Both the position numbers and the translations under genes were made by a program. Below the pieces are notes generated by a model. It was not told the origin of the DNA. It searched no databases and was given only the letters and a program-made list of their open reading frames with translations. A stretch of 64,000 bases of DNA from the NCBI GenBank assembly GCA_965218045.1, contig CBDCJX010000002.1:1-64000 (forward strand). Direction: 5' to 3'. The stretch is from CAVRCA01 sp965218045 (GTDB taxonomy: Bacteria; Pseudomonadota; Alphaproteobacteria; Acetobacterales; Acetobacteraceae). Numbering within the stretch: position 1 is the first letter of the stretch; the number at the start of each line of letters is the position of its first letter. Positions 26,647-35,160 of this stretch are shown piece after piece.

Positions 26647-27200
26647 AGGTGAAGCAGCTCGGGATACAGGGCGTGATCCTGATCGAGCCGGCGCGCCACA
26701 GCGACCCGCGCGGCTTCTTCTCCGAAACCTGGAGCGCCGAGCGGCACGCCGCACTCGGGATCGGCCCGCACTTCGTGCAGGATAATCACAGCATGTCGGC
26801 CCCGCGCGGCGTGGTACGCGGCCTGCATTTGCAGACTTCGCCGAACGCGCAGGGCAAGCTGATCCGGGTTTCGCGCGGCGCGATATGGGACGTGGCGGTG
26901 GATGTCCGGCATGGCTCGCCGAGCTTCGGGCGCTACGTGGCGGCGGTGCTGAGTGCGGAGAACTGGGCGCAGCTCTGGATCCCCGCCGGCTTCCTGCACG
27001 GGTTCTGCACGCTCCAGCCGGACACCGAGGTGATCTACAAGGTGACCGCGCCATATGACAGGACCGCCGAGCGCGGCGTCGCGTGGGACGATCCGGCGCT
27101 CGATCTGCCTTGGCCGATCAAGGCCGACGAGGCGCTGCTGTCCGACAAGGACAAGACGTTGCCGCGGCTCGCCGACTGTCCGGCCTGGTTCCGGGCCTGA
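26643..27200 (+). CDS. rfbC: dTDP-4-dehydrorhamnose 3,5-epimerase
   Basis: A 185-residue cupin-fold epimerase acting on dTDP-4-keto-6-deoxyglucose. 'DPRGFFSETWS' and 'FVQDNHSMSAPRGVVRGLH' carry the substrate loop and catalytic His; 'LWIPAGFLHGFCTLQPDTEV' is the core cupin strand pair. Length is typical of RmlC. It starts within the rfbA stop and ends 2 bp before the rfbD start. Confidence 0.95.
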   Translation: MKVKQLGIQGVILIEPARHSDPRGFFSETWSAERHAALGIGPHFVQDNHSMSAPRGVVRGLHLQTSPNAQGKLIRVSRGAIWDVAVDVRHGSPSFGRYVAAVLSAENWAQLWIPAGFLHGFCTLQPDTEVIYKVTAPYDRTAERGVAWDDPALDLPWPIKADEALLSDKDKTLPRLADCPAWFRA

Positions 27201-27202
27201 GC

Positions 27203-28102
27203 ATGGCGGCGGCACCGCTGCTGATCACCGGCGGGCAGGGGCAGCTTGCTCGGGCGCTGGAGACGGCGGCCGCTGTGGCGTCGATCGCAGCGGTGCGGGT
27301 CGGACGCCCGCGCTTCGACTTCGACCGGCCCGAGAGCATCGCCGCGGTTATGCGCGAGACGAAGCCTTCGCTGGTGGTCAACGCTGGCGCCTACACCGCC
27401 GTGGACGCGGCCGAGACCGACGCGGCGGCGGCGTTGCGCGCCAATCGCGACGGCCCGGCGCAGCTCGCGGCGTTGGCGGCAGCTTCCGGCATTCCGCTGA
27501 TCCACGTCTCCACCGACTACGTGTTCGACGGCACCAAGGGCGCGCCCTACGTGGAATCTGATCCGGTCGCGCCATCGGGAGTGTATGGCGCCAGCAAGCA
27601 GCAAGGCGAGGCGGCGGTGCTGGCTTCGGGCGCGCGGGCGATGGTGCTGCGTACCTCCTGGGTCTACGCGCCTTCGGGCAAGAATTTCGTGCTCACCATG
27701 CTGAACGCCGCTAAGCGGACCGACCGACTACGCGTCGTCGCCGATCAGAAGGGCTGCCCGACCGCGGCGGCCGATCTCGCCGAGGCGATCGTGCGCATCG
27801 TCGCCGCGATCCGGCGCGACGGCTGGCAGGATCGCTACCAGGGCATCTTCCATGTCGTCGGCACCGGCTGGACAACGTGGCACGGCCTGGCGACCGCGTT
27901 ATTCGAGCATGCCTCGGCGCATCTCGCGCGCGTGCCGGTGATCGAGCCGATCGGCACCGCCGATTGGCCGACGCCCGCGAAACGGCCGCCGGATTCCCGC
28001 CTCGGTTGCGACAAGCTCGAAGCCACGTTCGGGTTCAAGCTGCCTGGTTGGCAGCGCAGCCTCTGCCACACGGTAGACGCGATTCTCGCCGAAAGCGGCT
28101 AG
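27203..28102 (+). CDS. rfbD: dTDP-4-dehydrorhamnose reductase
   Basis: A 299-residue SDR-type reductase giving dTDP-L-rhamnose. The N-terminal loop is 'LLITGGQGQLARAL'. The catalytic Thr-Asp is in 'LIHVSTDYVFDGTKGAPY' and the YxxxK in 'GVYGASKQQGEAAV'. 'MVLRTSWVYAPSGKNFVLTM' is diagnostic. The ATG at 27203 comes 2 bp after rfbC. The operon order rfbB-A-C-D is complete. Confidence 0.95.
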   Translation: MAAAPLLITGGQGQLARALETAAAVASIAAVRVGRPRFDFDRPESIAAVMRETKPSLVVNAGAYTAVDAAETDAAAALRANRDGPAQLAALAAASGIPLIHVSTDYVFDGTKGAPYVESDPVAPSGVYGASKQQGEAAVLASGARAMVLRTSWVYAPSGKNFVLTMLNAAKRTDRLRVVADQKGCPTAAADLAEAIVRIVAAIRRDGWQDRYQGIFHVVGTGWTTWHGLATALFEHASAHLARVPVIEPIGTADWPTPAKRPPDSRLGCDKLEATFGFKLPGWQRSLCHTVDAILAESG

Positions 28103-28113
28103 ACTGCCGAGCC

Positions 28114-29052
28114 ATGATCACCGACGACTCCGGTGGTGGGCGCATCGCGGTCCTGCTGTCCACGTACAACGGCGAGCGGTTCCTGCGGGAGCAGCTCGAC
28201 AGCCTGCTCGCGCAGACCTGCCGCGACTGGGTGCTGTTCTGGCGCGACGATGGCTCGGCCGACGCGACGCGGCGCCTGTTGCGCGGCTTCGCCGAGGGGC
28301 CGGGAAAGGGACGCTGTGTCGAGACCGGTTCGCCTGAGCGACTCGGGCCGACGAGCAGCTTCCTCGGTCTGCTCCGCACGGCCCTCCCTGGCGACTTCGA
28401 TGCCTACGCTTTCGCCGACCAGGACGATGTCTGGCTGTCGGAAAAGCTGGCGCGCGGCCTGCGGGCGTTGCGCACGGCGCGGGGCGAGCGGCCGGCGCTG
28501 TATTGCGCGCGGCAGGTCTATGTCGACGAGCGGCTGCGGCGGCTCGGCGCCTCGTGCGTGGTGCGGCACACCGGACTGCCGGCGGCGCTGACGCAGAACA
28601 TCGCCACCGGCTGCACCGTGATGCTGAACCGCGCCGCCGCGACCCTGGTCGCGCAGAGCAGGCCGCCGGCGGCGTCGTATCATGATTGGTGGGCCTATCT
28701 GATGGTCGCGGCGGTCGAGGGCGCGGTGCTGACCGATGACGAGCCCGCCGTGCTGTATCGCCAGCACCGCGACAACCTCGTCGGCGCGCCGCTTTCGATG
28801 CCGCGCCGCAGCGTCGCGGCGTTGCGCCGAGGACCGCGCGTGTTCATGAACGTGTTTCGCCAGCAGGTTCTCGCGCTGGCCGCCCATCAGGGCACCATCA
28901 GCAACGCCTCGTTCGAGCAGGTCTGCGCGGTCGCGACGGCGTTGCGCGGCGGGCTCTTGGCGCGCGCCCGGGTGTTGCGTCGGATGCGCGGGATGCTGCG
29001 GCAGAGCTGGCCCGAGACGCTGCTGTTTCGCCTCTGGTTCATGCTGGGCTGA
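28114..29052 (+). CDS. family 2 glycosyltransferase
   Basis: A 312-residue GT-A enzyme. The nucleotide-binding opening is 'RIAVLLSTYNGERFLREQL', then 'LFWRDDGSADATR' and the metal-binding region 'YAFADQDDVWLSEKL'. 'YHDWWAYLMVAAVEGAVLTD' follows the acceptor region. This subgroup often transfers rhamnose onto surface polysaccharide, and the gene sits 11 bp after rfbD, so a rhamnosyltransferase role is reasonable but inferred. Its 3' end overlaps the convergent pseudouridine synthase by 14 bp. Confidence 0.88.
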   Translation: MITDDSGGGRIAVLLSTYNGERFLREQLDSLLAQTCRDWVLFWRDDGSADATRRLLRGFAEGPGKGRCVETGSPERLGPTSSFLGLLRTALPGDFDAYAFADQDDVWLSEKLARGLRALRTARGERPALYCARQVYVDERLRRLGASCVVRHTGLPAALTQNIATGCTVMLNRAAATLVAQSRPPAASYHDWWAYLMVAAVEGAVLTDDEPAVLYRQHRDNLVGAPLSMPRRSVAALRRGPRVFMNVFRQQVLALAAHQGTISNASFEQVCAVATALRGGLLARARVLRRMRGMLRQSWPETLLFRLWFMLG

Positions 29053-29710
29053 GCGCGGGGCCGCTCGTCGCGATCCAGCCGCAGCTTCGCAGCGCGTCGC
29101 GCATGTGCCGCGGCGGCGGCGCGGTGGCGTGGACCGGCGGGTCGAGCAGCAAGCCGATGGCGCGGGCCAGCAGGTGCAGCGATCGCGGCGCGCGTGCCGT
29201 GCCGTAGATCGGATCGCCGATGATCGGACAGCCCAGGCTGGCGCAATGCACCCGCACCTGATGCGTCCGTCCGGTGCGCGGCGTGAGCTCGAGCCATGCG
29301 TGGTGCTCGCATCGACCGCGCACGCGCCACTCGGTGATCGCGTGCGCGCCATCGGAACCGGAGTCCATGCGCCAGCCGGCGGCGGTCGAGATTTTCCGGA
29401 GCCGGTTCTCGACCACGCCCGCCGCGTCGCGCGGGCCGCCTTCGACCACCGCCCAGTAGGTTTTGCGCGCGCGACCGGCGGCGAACTCGGCCTGTGCCGC
29501 GATCAGCGCCGCACGCCGCAGTGCCACGACGAGGCAGCCCGCCGTATCCGCGTCAAGCCGATGCGCCAGCCACGGACCGTCACGCCGTCGCGACAGCGTG
29601 GGGAAGCAATCCTCGACGTTGGCGCCGCCGCGCGGGCCGGGATGCACGGGCAAGCCGGCCGGCTTGTCGAGCACCACGAAGCGCGCGTCGCGGAACAGGA
29701 TGGGCAGCAT
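29039..29710 (-). CDS. RluA family pseudouridine synthase
   Basis: A 223-residue enzyme that isomerises uridines in rRNA or tRNA. The catalytic Asp is in 'WLAHRLDADTAGCLVVAL'. 'FVVLDKPAGLPVHPGPRG' opens it, and 'LTPRTGRTHQVRVHCASLG' with 'PIIGDPIYG' are typical of RluA-type synthases. There is no S4 RNA-binding domain, so it belongs to the shorter RluA/RluC-like/TruC group. The target uridine cannot be told. Start ATG 29710; the frame continues upstream without homology. Confidence 0.9.
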   Translation of the reverse strand: MLPILFRDARFVVLDKPAGLPVHPGPRGGANVEDCFPTLSRRRDGPWLAHRLDADTAGCLVVALRRAALIAAQAEFAAGRARKTYWAVVEGGPRDAAGVVENRLRKISTAAGWRMDSGSDGAHAITEWRVRGRCEHHAWLELTPRTGRTHQVRVHCASLGCPIIGDPIYGTARAPRSLHLLARAIGLLLDPPVHATAPPPRHMRDALRSCGWIATSGPALSPA

Positions 29711-29755
29711 CGGCGCCCAGGTTGACAGCGGCGCGGGGGTCGGGGAAGGGAGACG

Positions 29756-30739
29756 ATGCGCGTGCACATCCACAACCCGCTCGACGATCCGCACTTCGTC
29801 TTCACCGATCGTCAGTGGGAGGCGGCCGCGCGCCGTGCCGGCGATATCGGCGCCGGCCACCGTCTCAGCATCGGCGACGGCGACGACGATCTCGCTTCGG
29901 CGATGCGCGAGGCCGAGGCGTTGGTCACCGATCCGGCGACATTGCGGCGATTGCTGCCGTTGCCGCCAGCGCCGCGGCTCGAGCTGGTGTTCGTCAGCGC
30001 GGCGGGGCTCGACGCGCTGGCGCCGTTCGACTGGCTGCCGCCGAATGTGGCGCTGCTCAACAATCGCGGGGTGCATGGCGACAAGGCGGGCGAGTTTGCC
30101 ATCATGGCGGTGCTGATGCTGGCCAGCGCGATGCCGGCGATCCTGACGGCGCAGCGCGCCGGGCGTTGGGAGAAGCACTGGGGCCGGGTGATCGGCGGGC
30201 GGCGGATCAGCATCGTCGGGCTCGGCACGCTCGGCGGTGCCGCGGCCATGTTGGCGGCGCGGTTCGAGATGCACGTCACCGGCGTGCGGCGCCACGCCAG
30301 GCCGCACCCGCACTGCGCGTCGGTGATCGGCTATGACGATCTCGATACGGTCCTGCCGCACACCGAGTTCCTGCTGCTCGCTTGCCCGCTTACCGACACA
30401 ACGCGCGGCTTGCTCGATCGGCGCCGGCTGGGATTGCTGCCGCGAGGGGCGGGCGTGGTGAATATCGGTCGTGGCGCGCTGCTCGACCAGGACGCGTTGT
30501 GCGACCTGCTGGACGATGGGCATCTCGCCGGGGCGGTGCTCGACGTGTTCGCCGAGGAGCCGGTGCCACCGGGCGACCGGCTGTGGACCACGCCCAACCT
30601 GGTGATCAGCCCGCACACCAGCGCCGACGATCCCGACACCTACAACGACCGCAGCCTGGATCTGTTCTTCTCCAACCTCCGCGCCCGTCGCGACGGCGTG
30701 GCGATGCCGAACCGGTTCGACACGACGCGCGGCTACTGA
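29756..30739 (+). CDS. D-2-hydroxyacid dehydrogenase family protein
   Basis: A 327-residue NAD(P)-dependent oxidoreductase. The Rossmann loop is 'RISIVGLGTLGGAAAMLAAR'. The catalytic Arg is in 'GVVNIGRGALLDQDAL', the Glu in 'DVFAEEPVPPGD' and the His in 'LVISPHTSADD'. It reduces or oxidises 2-keto/2-hydroxy acids; the substrate loop is not diagnostic. The ATG at 29756 is 45 bp from the divergent pseudouridine synthase. It ends 11 bp before the next dehydrogenase gene and probably shares its transcript. Confidence 0.88.
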   Translation: MRVHIHNPLDDPHFVFTDRQWEAAARRAGDIGAGHRLSIGDGDDDLASAMREAEALVTDPATLRRLLPLPPAPRLELVFVSAAGLDALAPFDWLPPNVALLNNRGVHGDKAGEFAIMAVLMLASAMPAILTAQRAGRWEKHWGRVIGGRRISIVGLGTLGGAAAMLAARFEMHVTGVRRHARPHPHCASVIGYDDLDTVLPHTEFLLLACPLTDTTRGLLDRRRLGLLPRGAGVVNIGRGALLDQDALCDLLDDGHLAGAVLDVFAEEPVPPGDRLWTTPNLVISPHTSADDPDTYNDRSLDLFFSNLRARRDGVAMPNRFDTTRGY

Positions 30740-30750
30740 GGATATATCCA

Positions 30751-31761
30751 ATGAAACTGTATCGCTTTCCTCGGGCGGAGAGCATCGACGCGCTCACCTT
30801 GTTCGAGCAGGACACGCCGCAACCGGGGCGCGGCCAGGTGCTGGTGCGGATGCGCGCCGCGTCGCTCAACTATCGCGACCTGATGGTGGCGACCGGGCGC
30901 TACGGCAGCGGCACCGCGCCGACCGATCTGGTGCCGCTCTCCGATGGCGCCGGCGAGGTGGCGGCGATCGGTGCGGATGTCACGCGGGTGAAGGTCGGCG
31001 ATCGCGTCGCCGGCATGTTCATGCAGAGCTGGGTCGGGGGCCCGATCGAGGCTGCGGACGGCGCGAGTGCGCTCGGCGGGGCGATCGACGGCGTGCTCGC
31101 CGAATACGTGCTGTTCGACCAGGCCGGACTTGTGCACCTGCCGGAGCACCTGTCGTTCGAGGAGGGCGCGACCCTGCCCTGTGCGGGGGTGACGGCGTGG
31201 AACGCGCTGTTCGGCGGCCCGCGGCTGACCAGCGGCCAGAGCGTGCTGGTGCTCGGCACTGGCGGGGTGTCGATCTTCGCGCTGCAATTCGCGCACGCTG
31301 CCGGTGCCAGGGTGATCGGCACCTCGTCCTCCGACGAGAAATTGGAGCGCGCCCGCGCGCTCGGCGCCGCCGAGGGAGTGAACTATCGCCAGCATCCCGA
31401 GTGGCAGCACGAGGTGTTGCGGCTCACCGCCGGCGCTGGCGTCGATCAGGTGGTCGAGGTCGGCGGGGCGGGAACCTTGCCGCGCTCGATCGCGAGCACG
31501 CGGATCGGCGGCCACGTCGCGCTGATCGGGGTGCTGACCGGCGGCGAGATCAACCCCACCCCGGTGATGCGACGCAGCCTGATGTTGCGCGGCATCTACG
31601 TGGGATCACGGCAGATGTTCGAGGCGATGAACCGCACGCTCGGCCTGCACCGGATCAAGCCGGTGATCGACCGCGTGTACGAGTTCGGCGCGGCGCGGGA
31701 CGCCTACCGCCATCTACAGTCGCAAGCTCATGTCGGCAAGGTGGTGATCCGCATCGCGTGA
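30751..31761 (+). CDS. zinc-type alcohol dehydrogenase-like / quinone reductase family oxidoreductase (MDR)
   Basis: A 336-residue medium-chain dehydrogenase/reductase. The GroES-like start is 'GQVLVRMRAASLNYRDLMVA' and the NAD(P) loop is 'VLVLGTGGVSIFALQFA'. The catalytic zinc ligands of alcohol dehydrogenases are largely missing (NYRD in place of the usual C-x-TD), so it looks like the quinone-oxidoreductase side of the family. Start ATG 30751 follows a weak AGGA. Substrate unknown. Confidence 0.86.
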   Translation: MKLYRFPRAESIDALTLFEQDTPQPGRGQVLVRMRAASLNYRDLMVATGRYGSGTAPTDLVPLSDGAGEVAAIGADVTRVKVGDRVAGMFMQSWVGGPIEAADGASALGGAIDGVLAEYVLFDQAGLVHLPEHLSFEEGATLPCAGVTAWNALFGGPRLTSGQSVLVLGTGGVSIFALQFAHAAGARVIGTSSSDEKLERARALGAAEGVNYRQHPEWQHEVLRLTAGAGVDQVVEVGGAGTLPRSIASTRIGGHVALIGVLTGGEINPTPVMRRSLMLRGIYVGSRQMFEAMNRTLGLHRIKPVIDRVYEFGAARDAYRHLQSQAHVGKVVIRIA

Positions 31762-31838
31762 CGGTCAGGAACCGGGGTTTCGGCGAAATCAACTTGCCAT
31801 CCTGGCGGCCCGCCGGAACCAAGCCCAGATTGCGAAGG

Positions 31839-33209
31839 CTACTCGGTGATCGGCGAGGGGCCGGTGTCGAGCAGTCGCGTGAAGCTCACCACGGCGGCGG
31901 CGGCGGCGGTGCCGGCGGCGATGATCAAGGTGACGACGCTGCCGTGTATCGGAACCAAGCCGAACACCAGGGCCACGATGGCGGCGCCAAAGGTTTGCCC
32001 GAGCAGCCGCGATGTTGCTTGCATCCCGCTCGCCCCGCCGCTGCGCGCGCGCGGCGCCGAGGTGATGATGGCGCGGTTGTTGGGCGTGTTGAAGAAGCCG
32101 AAGCCGAGGCCGCAGATCGTCATGCGCCAGACGATGTTGGCGACTGAGGGCTCCGGCGGCAGCCATGCCACCAGCGCCAGCCCGAGCGCCATGATGGTGA
32201 GCCCGACGCCGCCGAGAATGGCGGCCGGATAGCGGTCGGACAGCCGGCCGGAGAACGGCGCGATGACCGCAACCGTGAGCGGCCACGGCGTCATCAGCAA
32301 TCCGGTGATCACCTGCGACTTGCCGAGCGTGTTCTCGAACAGGAACGGCAGCGAGACGTACGACATGCCCTGCGCGGCGAAGGCACAGATCGAGGTGACC
32401 ACCGAGAGGGCGAACAGCGGAATGCGCAGCAGGTCCACCGGCAGCAGCGGCGAGGGTTTCGACAATTGCCGCGCCACCAGCACGAAGCCGAGCACGCCGG
32501 CGGCGACTAGCTCGATGCCGACGCTGATCGCGTTCTGGCCATGGCCGAGCCCGTCGATCGCGGCGATGACGAGCCCGATGGTGAACGCGGTCATGCCGGC
32601 GCTGGGCACGTCGAATTTGTGATGCGAGCGCGGCGTGCTCGGCAGCGCGCGCCAGGCGATCAGGATCGCCAGCGCGCCGATCGGCACGTTGACCGCGAAC
32701 AGCCACGGCCAGTTCGCCACCGACAGGATCGCCGAGGCGACGGTCGGGCCGACGGCGGACGAAATCGATCCGACGGTGGCGTTGAGCGCCACGCCGCGGC
32801 CGATCGCGGCGCGTGGATAGATGAAGCGGATCAGCGCGCCGTTGACGCTCATGATTCCGGCGGCGCCAAAACCCTGCACGATGCGCGCCAGGGTGAGGGT
32901 CAGCAGCGAATCCGACAGGGCGCAGCCGAGCGAGGCCAGGGTGAACACCACCAGCCCCCATCGGTAGACCAGCCGGTAGCCGAAAATGTCGCCGACCGAG
33001 GCCAGCGGCAGCAGCGAGATGGTGACGGTGAGCTGGTAGGCGTTGACCACCCAGATGGAAGCGGACGGGCTGGCATTCACATCGCGCGCGATGGTGGGGA
33101 GCGCCACGTTGGCGATCGAGCCGTCGAGCACGGCGAGGATGAGACCAAGTGCTATGGTCAGGATCGCCCAATAGCGCTGCGGTCGCGGAACCCCGTCGGT
33201 CTCGTCCAT
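31839..33209 (-). CDS. MFS transporter (DHA2-like, 14-TM drug/proton antiporter family)
   Basis: A 456-residue inner-membrane major facilitator. The opening helix is 'YWAILTIALGLILAVLDGSI', followed by 'ANVALPTIARDVNASPSASI', the motif seen in EmrB/QacA-type DHA2 exporters. 'SVGDIFGYRLVYRWGLVVFT' is motif A after helix 2. AGGA lies 7 nt before ATG 33209; a GTG 21 bp upstream is also possible. Drug export is a family-level guess. It is convergent with the MDR oxidoreductase. Confidence 0.9.
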   Translation of the reverse strand: MDETDGVPRPQRYWAILTIALGLILAVLDGSIANVALPTIARDVNASPSASIWVVNAYQLTVTISLLPLASVGDIFGYRLVYRWGLVVFTLASLGCALSDSLLTLTLARIVQGFGAAGIMSVNGALIRFIYPRAAIGRGVALNATVGSISSAVGPTVASAILSVANWPWLFAVNVPIGALAILIAWRALPSTPRSHHKFDVPSAGMTAFTIGLVIAAIDGLGHGQNAISVGIELVAAGVLGFVLVARQLSKPSPLLPVDLLRIPLFALSVVTSICAFAAQGMSYVSLPFLFENTLGKSQVITGLLMTPWPLTVAVIAPFSGRLSDRYPAAILGGVGLTIMALGLALVAWLPPEPSVANIVWRMTICGLGFGFFNTPNNRAIITSAPRARSGGASGMQATSRLLGQTFGAAIVALVFGLVPIHGSVVTLIIAAGTAAAAAVVSFTRLLDTGPSPITE

Positions 33210-33328
33210 CGGCGTATCCTGATCTACCACGCACGGCTGGAGCGCAAGTTGGTGTGGGATTTTTTCGACGACAGAACCTATCCGCTCGCCATTATCGACA
33301 TGCGTAAGATTACAGGCTACATCGCTGT

Positions 33329-33607
33329 GTGATAAGGAGTTTCCGTCATCGCGGGTTGAGGCGTCTGTTTGAACGCGGGGACGCGGCCCAGGTCCGTCCC
33401 GATATGCGCGACAAGATCGAAAGCATCCTCGTGTTGTTGAACCGGGCCGATACGCCGGACGTGATGGACGTTCCCGGTTTCCGGCTGCACCCTCTGAAGG
33501 GCGACTTGCGCGGCTTCTGGGCGGTCACCGTCCGGGCCAACTGACGGATCATCTGGCGCTTCGAGGGCGCTGACGCCGTGGACGTCGATCTGACCGACTA
33601 CCATTAG
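33329..33607 (+). pseudogene. higB: HigB-type toxin (RelE superfamily), in-frame TGA
   Basis: A HigB mRNA interferase toxin of about 92 residues in which a conserved Trp codon is TGA. The first 71 residues match HigB throughout ('SFRHRGLRRLFERGD', 'VPGFRLHPLKGDLRGFW', 'AVTVRAN'). After TGA at 33542-33544 the same frame continues 'RIIWRFEGADAVDVDLTDYH' to TAG at 33605-33607. In intact homologs this join reads NWRI, so TGG has become TGA. The truncated protein lacks the last strand and is most likely dead. Start GTG 33329. The intact antitoxin gene begins 12 bp later. Confidence 0.88.
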
Positions 33608-33619
33608 GAGGTATCAGCC

Positions 33620-33919
33620 ATGCCGATGAAGAACCCGCCACATCCAGGCCGCATCGTCCGGCAGGAATGCCTCGAACCGCTCGGCTTGAGCGTGACGGGC
33701 GGCGCGAAGGCGCTCGGCGTCTCGCGCAACGCTTTGTCGGAACTCATCAACGAGCGGCGTGGCATCTCCCCGGAAATGGCGATCCGGCTGGCAAAGGCAT
33801 TTGGCAGCACAGCGGAGGCATGGGCGGGCATACAGCTCGATTATGACATGGCGCAGGCCAGGAAACACGCTGACCGGATCAAGGTGCGGCGCATTGCTGT
33901 CCCGGCTTCGGCAGAGTGA
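33620..33919 (+). CDS. higA: HigA family antitoxin, XRE-type helix-turn-helix
   Basis: A 99-residue antitoxin. It opens 'MPMKNPPHPGRIVRQECLEP', the usual HigA start, and carries the helix-turn-helix 'VTGGAKALGVSRNALSELIN' then 'ERRGISPEMAIRLAKAFG'. HigA neutralises HigB and represses the higBA promoter. AGGAGG precedes the ATG by 8 nt. It is full length although its toxin partner carries a stop. Confidence 0.92.
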   Translation: MPMKNPPHPGRIVRQECLEPLGLSVTGGAKALGVSRNALSELINERRGISPEMAIRLAKAFGSTAEAWAGIQLDYDMAQARKHADRIKVRRIAVPASAE

Positions 33920-34377
33920 CGCCGTAAAAGGAGAACTCCCAGCCGGCAAGGCGACCGCGGATGCCGAAGTCTGTGGAACCCACGTTCGACCACCAAACCG
34001 GATTGCAAGGCGCGGGAAAGCATCTGCGGCCAAGTTCCCGTATTAGGCGAGAGCAGGGCCGTGTTAAACGGCGAGGACAGAAGCTACAAGGTTCCATTAC
34101 ATATCCGGTGATAGAAGCAGGCTGGCGACATGATGCACGCGAGCATTTTCAAGCTGCGATACGGATAATCTGGCCCACGGGCGGCGTCCCTTGTTTGGAT
34201 CTCGACAGCCCGAACCTTGGCACACAGATGCCGTTCGGGGCCGTCTACCCCAACAGGACCATCTGGCGAGCACGTGATGCACCGACCGGTGGATCGCCAC
34301 GGCTTCGCGCCGCGCAATGACAGTGTTGGGGCTGGCCGGCCGTTCCAGTTCCACCAGGACCGCTTCTAACAAATGTG
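33920..34377. other. non-coding stretch of lower G+C, no gene recognised
   Basis: About 460 bp after higA. It is visibly less G+C-rich than neighbouring genes and no open frame has a ribosome site or a known motif. Together with higBA (from about 33231) it looks like a remnant of transferred DNA. A REP-like fragment lies at its end, 34290-34320. Confidence 0.45.
34290..34320 (-). repeat. fragment resembling a dispersed ATTGCG...AATCCA-type palindromic repeat
   Basis: Read on the minus strand it runs ATTGCGCGGCGCGAAGCCG followed by GGCGATCCA. This resembles the dispersed repeat family that begins CATTGCGAGGAGCGAAGC and ends GCAATCCA in many Proteobacteria. Only one copy is in the window, so its repeat status cannot be confirmed here. 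Confidence 0.35.
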
Positions 34378-34407
34378 TTGCCACACCCGCTAACAATCTC
34401 CTATAAC
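34378..34407 (+). promoter_or_regulatory. strong sigma-70-type promoter, predicts leaderless mRNA
   Basis: TTGCCA (34378-34383), an 18-bp spacer and TATAAC (34402-34407) each match the -35/-10 consensus at five of six positions. The expected transcription start, 6-8 bp after the -10, falls at 34413-34415, on or next to the ATG at 34415. No ribosome site is present, so the mRNA would be leaderless. Confidence 0.6.
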
Positions 34408-34414
34408 TCCGCCC

Positions 34415-35062
34415 ATGTCCCCAGCCCCCTCCACCCCAACCGGCTTGATGTGCCGCTTCGGCCTGCTCGTCGAGCGGCTGAGGTGGACGCTCGCCGATTG
34501 GGTCGACCGGAACCCCCGGAACCGCGACGTGCTGGGGCCGCTCGCCTTGCTGCTGTGGAAGTACCTGCAGCGCACGACGCGGCGCCTCGCCGCGCTGCAT
34601 GCGCAATTCGCCGCCGGGACGCTTGCGCCGCGCAAGGACCGGGCGCCGCGCCGGGCAGCCGAGCCGGCCGAGTCGACACCACCCGAGCGGTCGAAGCTGC
34701 CGGGCGGCCCGGTGCTGGCGCGGTTCGGCGCCGGGTATCTCGGCGCCTGGCTGCTGGCGCTGGTCGAGGATGCGGAGATGCAGGCGCTGCTCGCGGCGTC
34801 GCCGCAAGCGGGTCGGCTGCTGCGCCCGCTGTGGCGGCGACTGACCAACGACCCGCTGCCCGCGCCGCTGCGCCTGCCGCCAAAACCGCCGCGTTCGGAG
34901 CCACCGCTCGCTCCGGCGGCGCTCGCCGACACGTCGCCCGCCGCAGCGCCCGACACCCCACCCCACACACAGCCCCACGCCCCGCCGCACCGTCGCCGGG
35001 CCGCGTCCGCCAAGTCGCCGGCTTCCCTGCCACCCTGGCCACCGCCGTTTTTTCGCGCCTGA
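34415..35062 (+). CDS. hypothetical protein, paralog of 57176-57931
   Basis: A 215-residue protein with no family I recognise. It has an Arg-rich first third, a core block 'EMQALLAASPQAGRLLRPLW' near residue 128 and a long Pro/Ala/His-rich tail from about residue 150 that looks disordered. The core aligns with 'EMVALLQAAPQMGRLLRPLC' in the protein at 57176-57931. The first helices ('LGPLALLLWKYLQRTTRRL') are amphipathic, without a signal peptide. The promoter ends 7 bp before the ATG. It is convergent with the dioxygenase gene. Confidence 0.7.
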   Translation: MSPAPSTPTGLMCRFGLLVERLRWTLADWVDRNPRNRDVLGPLALLLWKYLQRTTRRLAALHAQFAAGTLAPRKDRAPRRAAEPAESTPPERSKLPGGPVLARFGAGYLGAWLLALVEDAEMQALLAASPQAGRLLRPLWRRLTNDPLPAPLRLPPKPPRSEPPLAPAALADTSPAAAPDTPPHTQPHAPPHRRRAASAKSPASLPPWPPPFFRA

Positions 35063-35120
35063 CGCATCGCCCGCCTTGGCGCGTCGATAACGTTGCGATA
35101 ACAGAACAAAACTCCCATGC

Positions 35121-35138
35121 CAACACCCGTTGGTGTTG
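35121..35138. terminator. hairpin between convergent genes
   Basis: CAACACC and GGTGTTG form a perfect 7-bp stem around a CGTT loop, between the ends of the + strand gene at 35062 and the - strand gene at 35161. On the minus strand a GTTTTG follows within about 15 nt. It could act in both directions; the U-tracts are weak. Confidence 0.45.
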
Positions 35139-35160
35139 ATTCGTATGAGTCTCCTCCAAG

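Noticed and set aside
33961..34320. 119-codon open frame after higA
   Set aside because: No ribosome site, no motif, and it ends in the repeat-like fragment.
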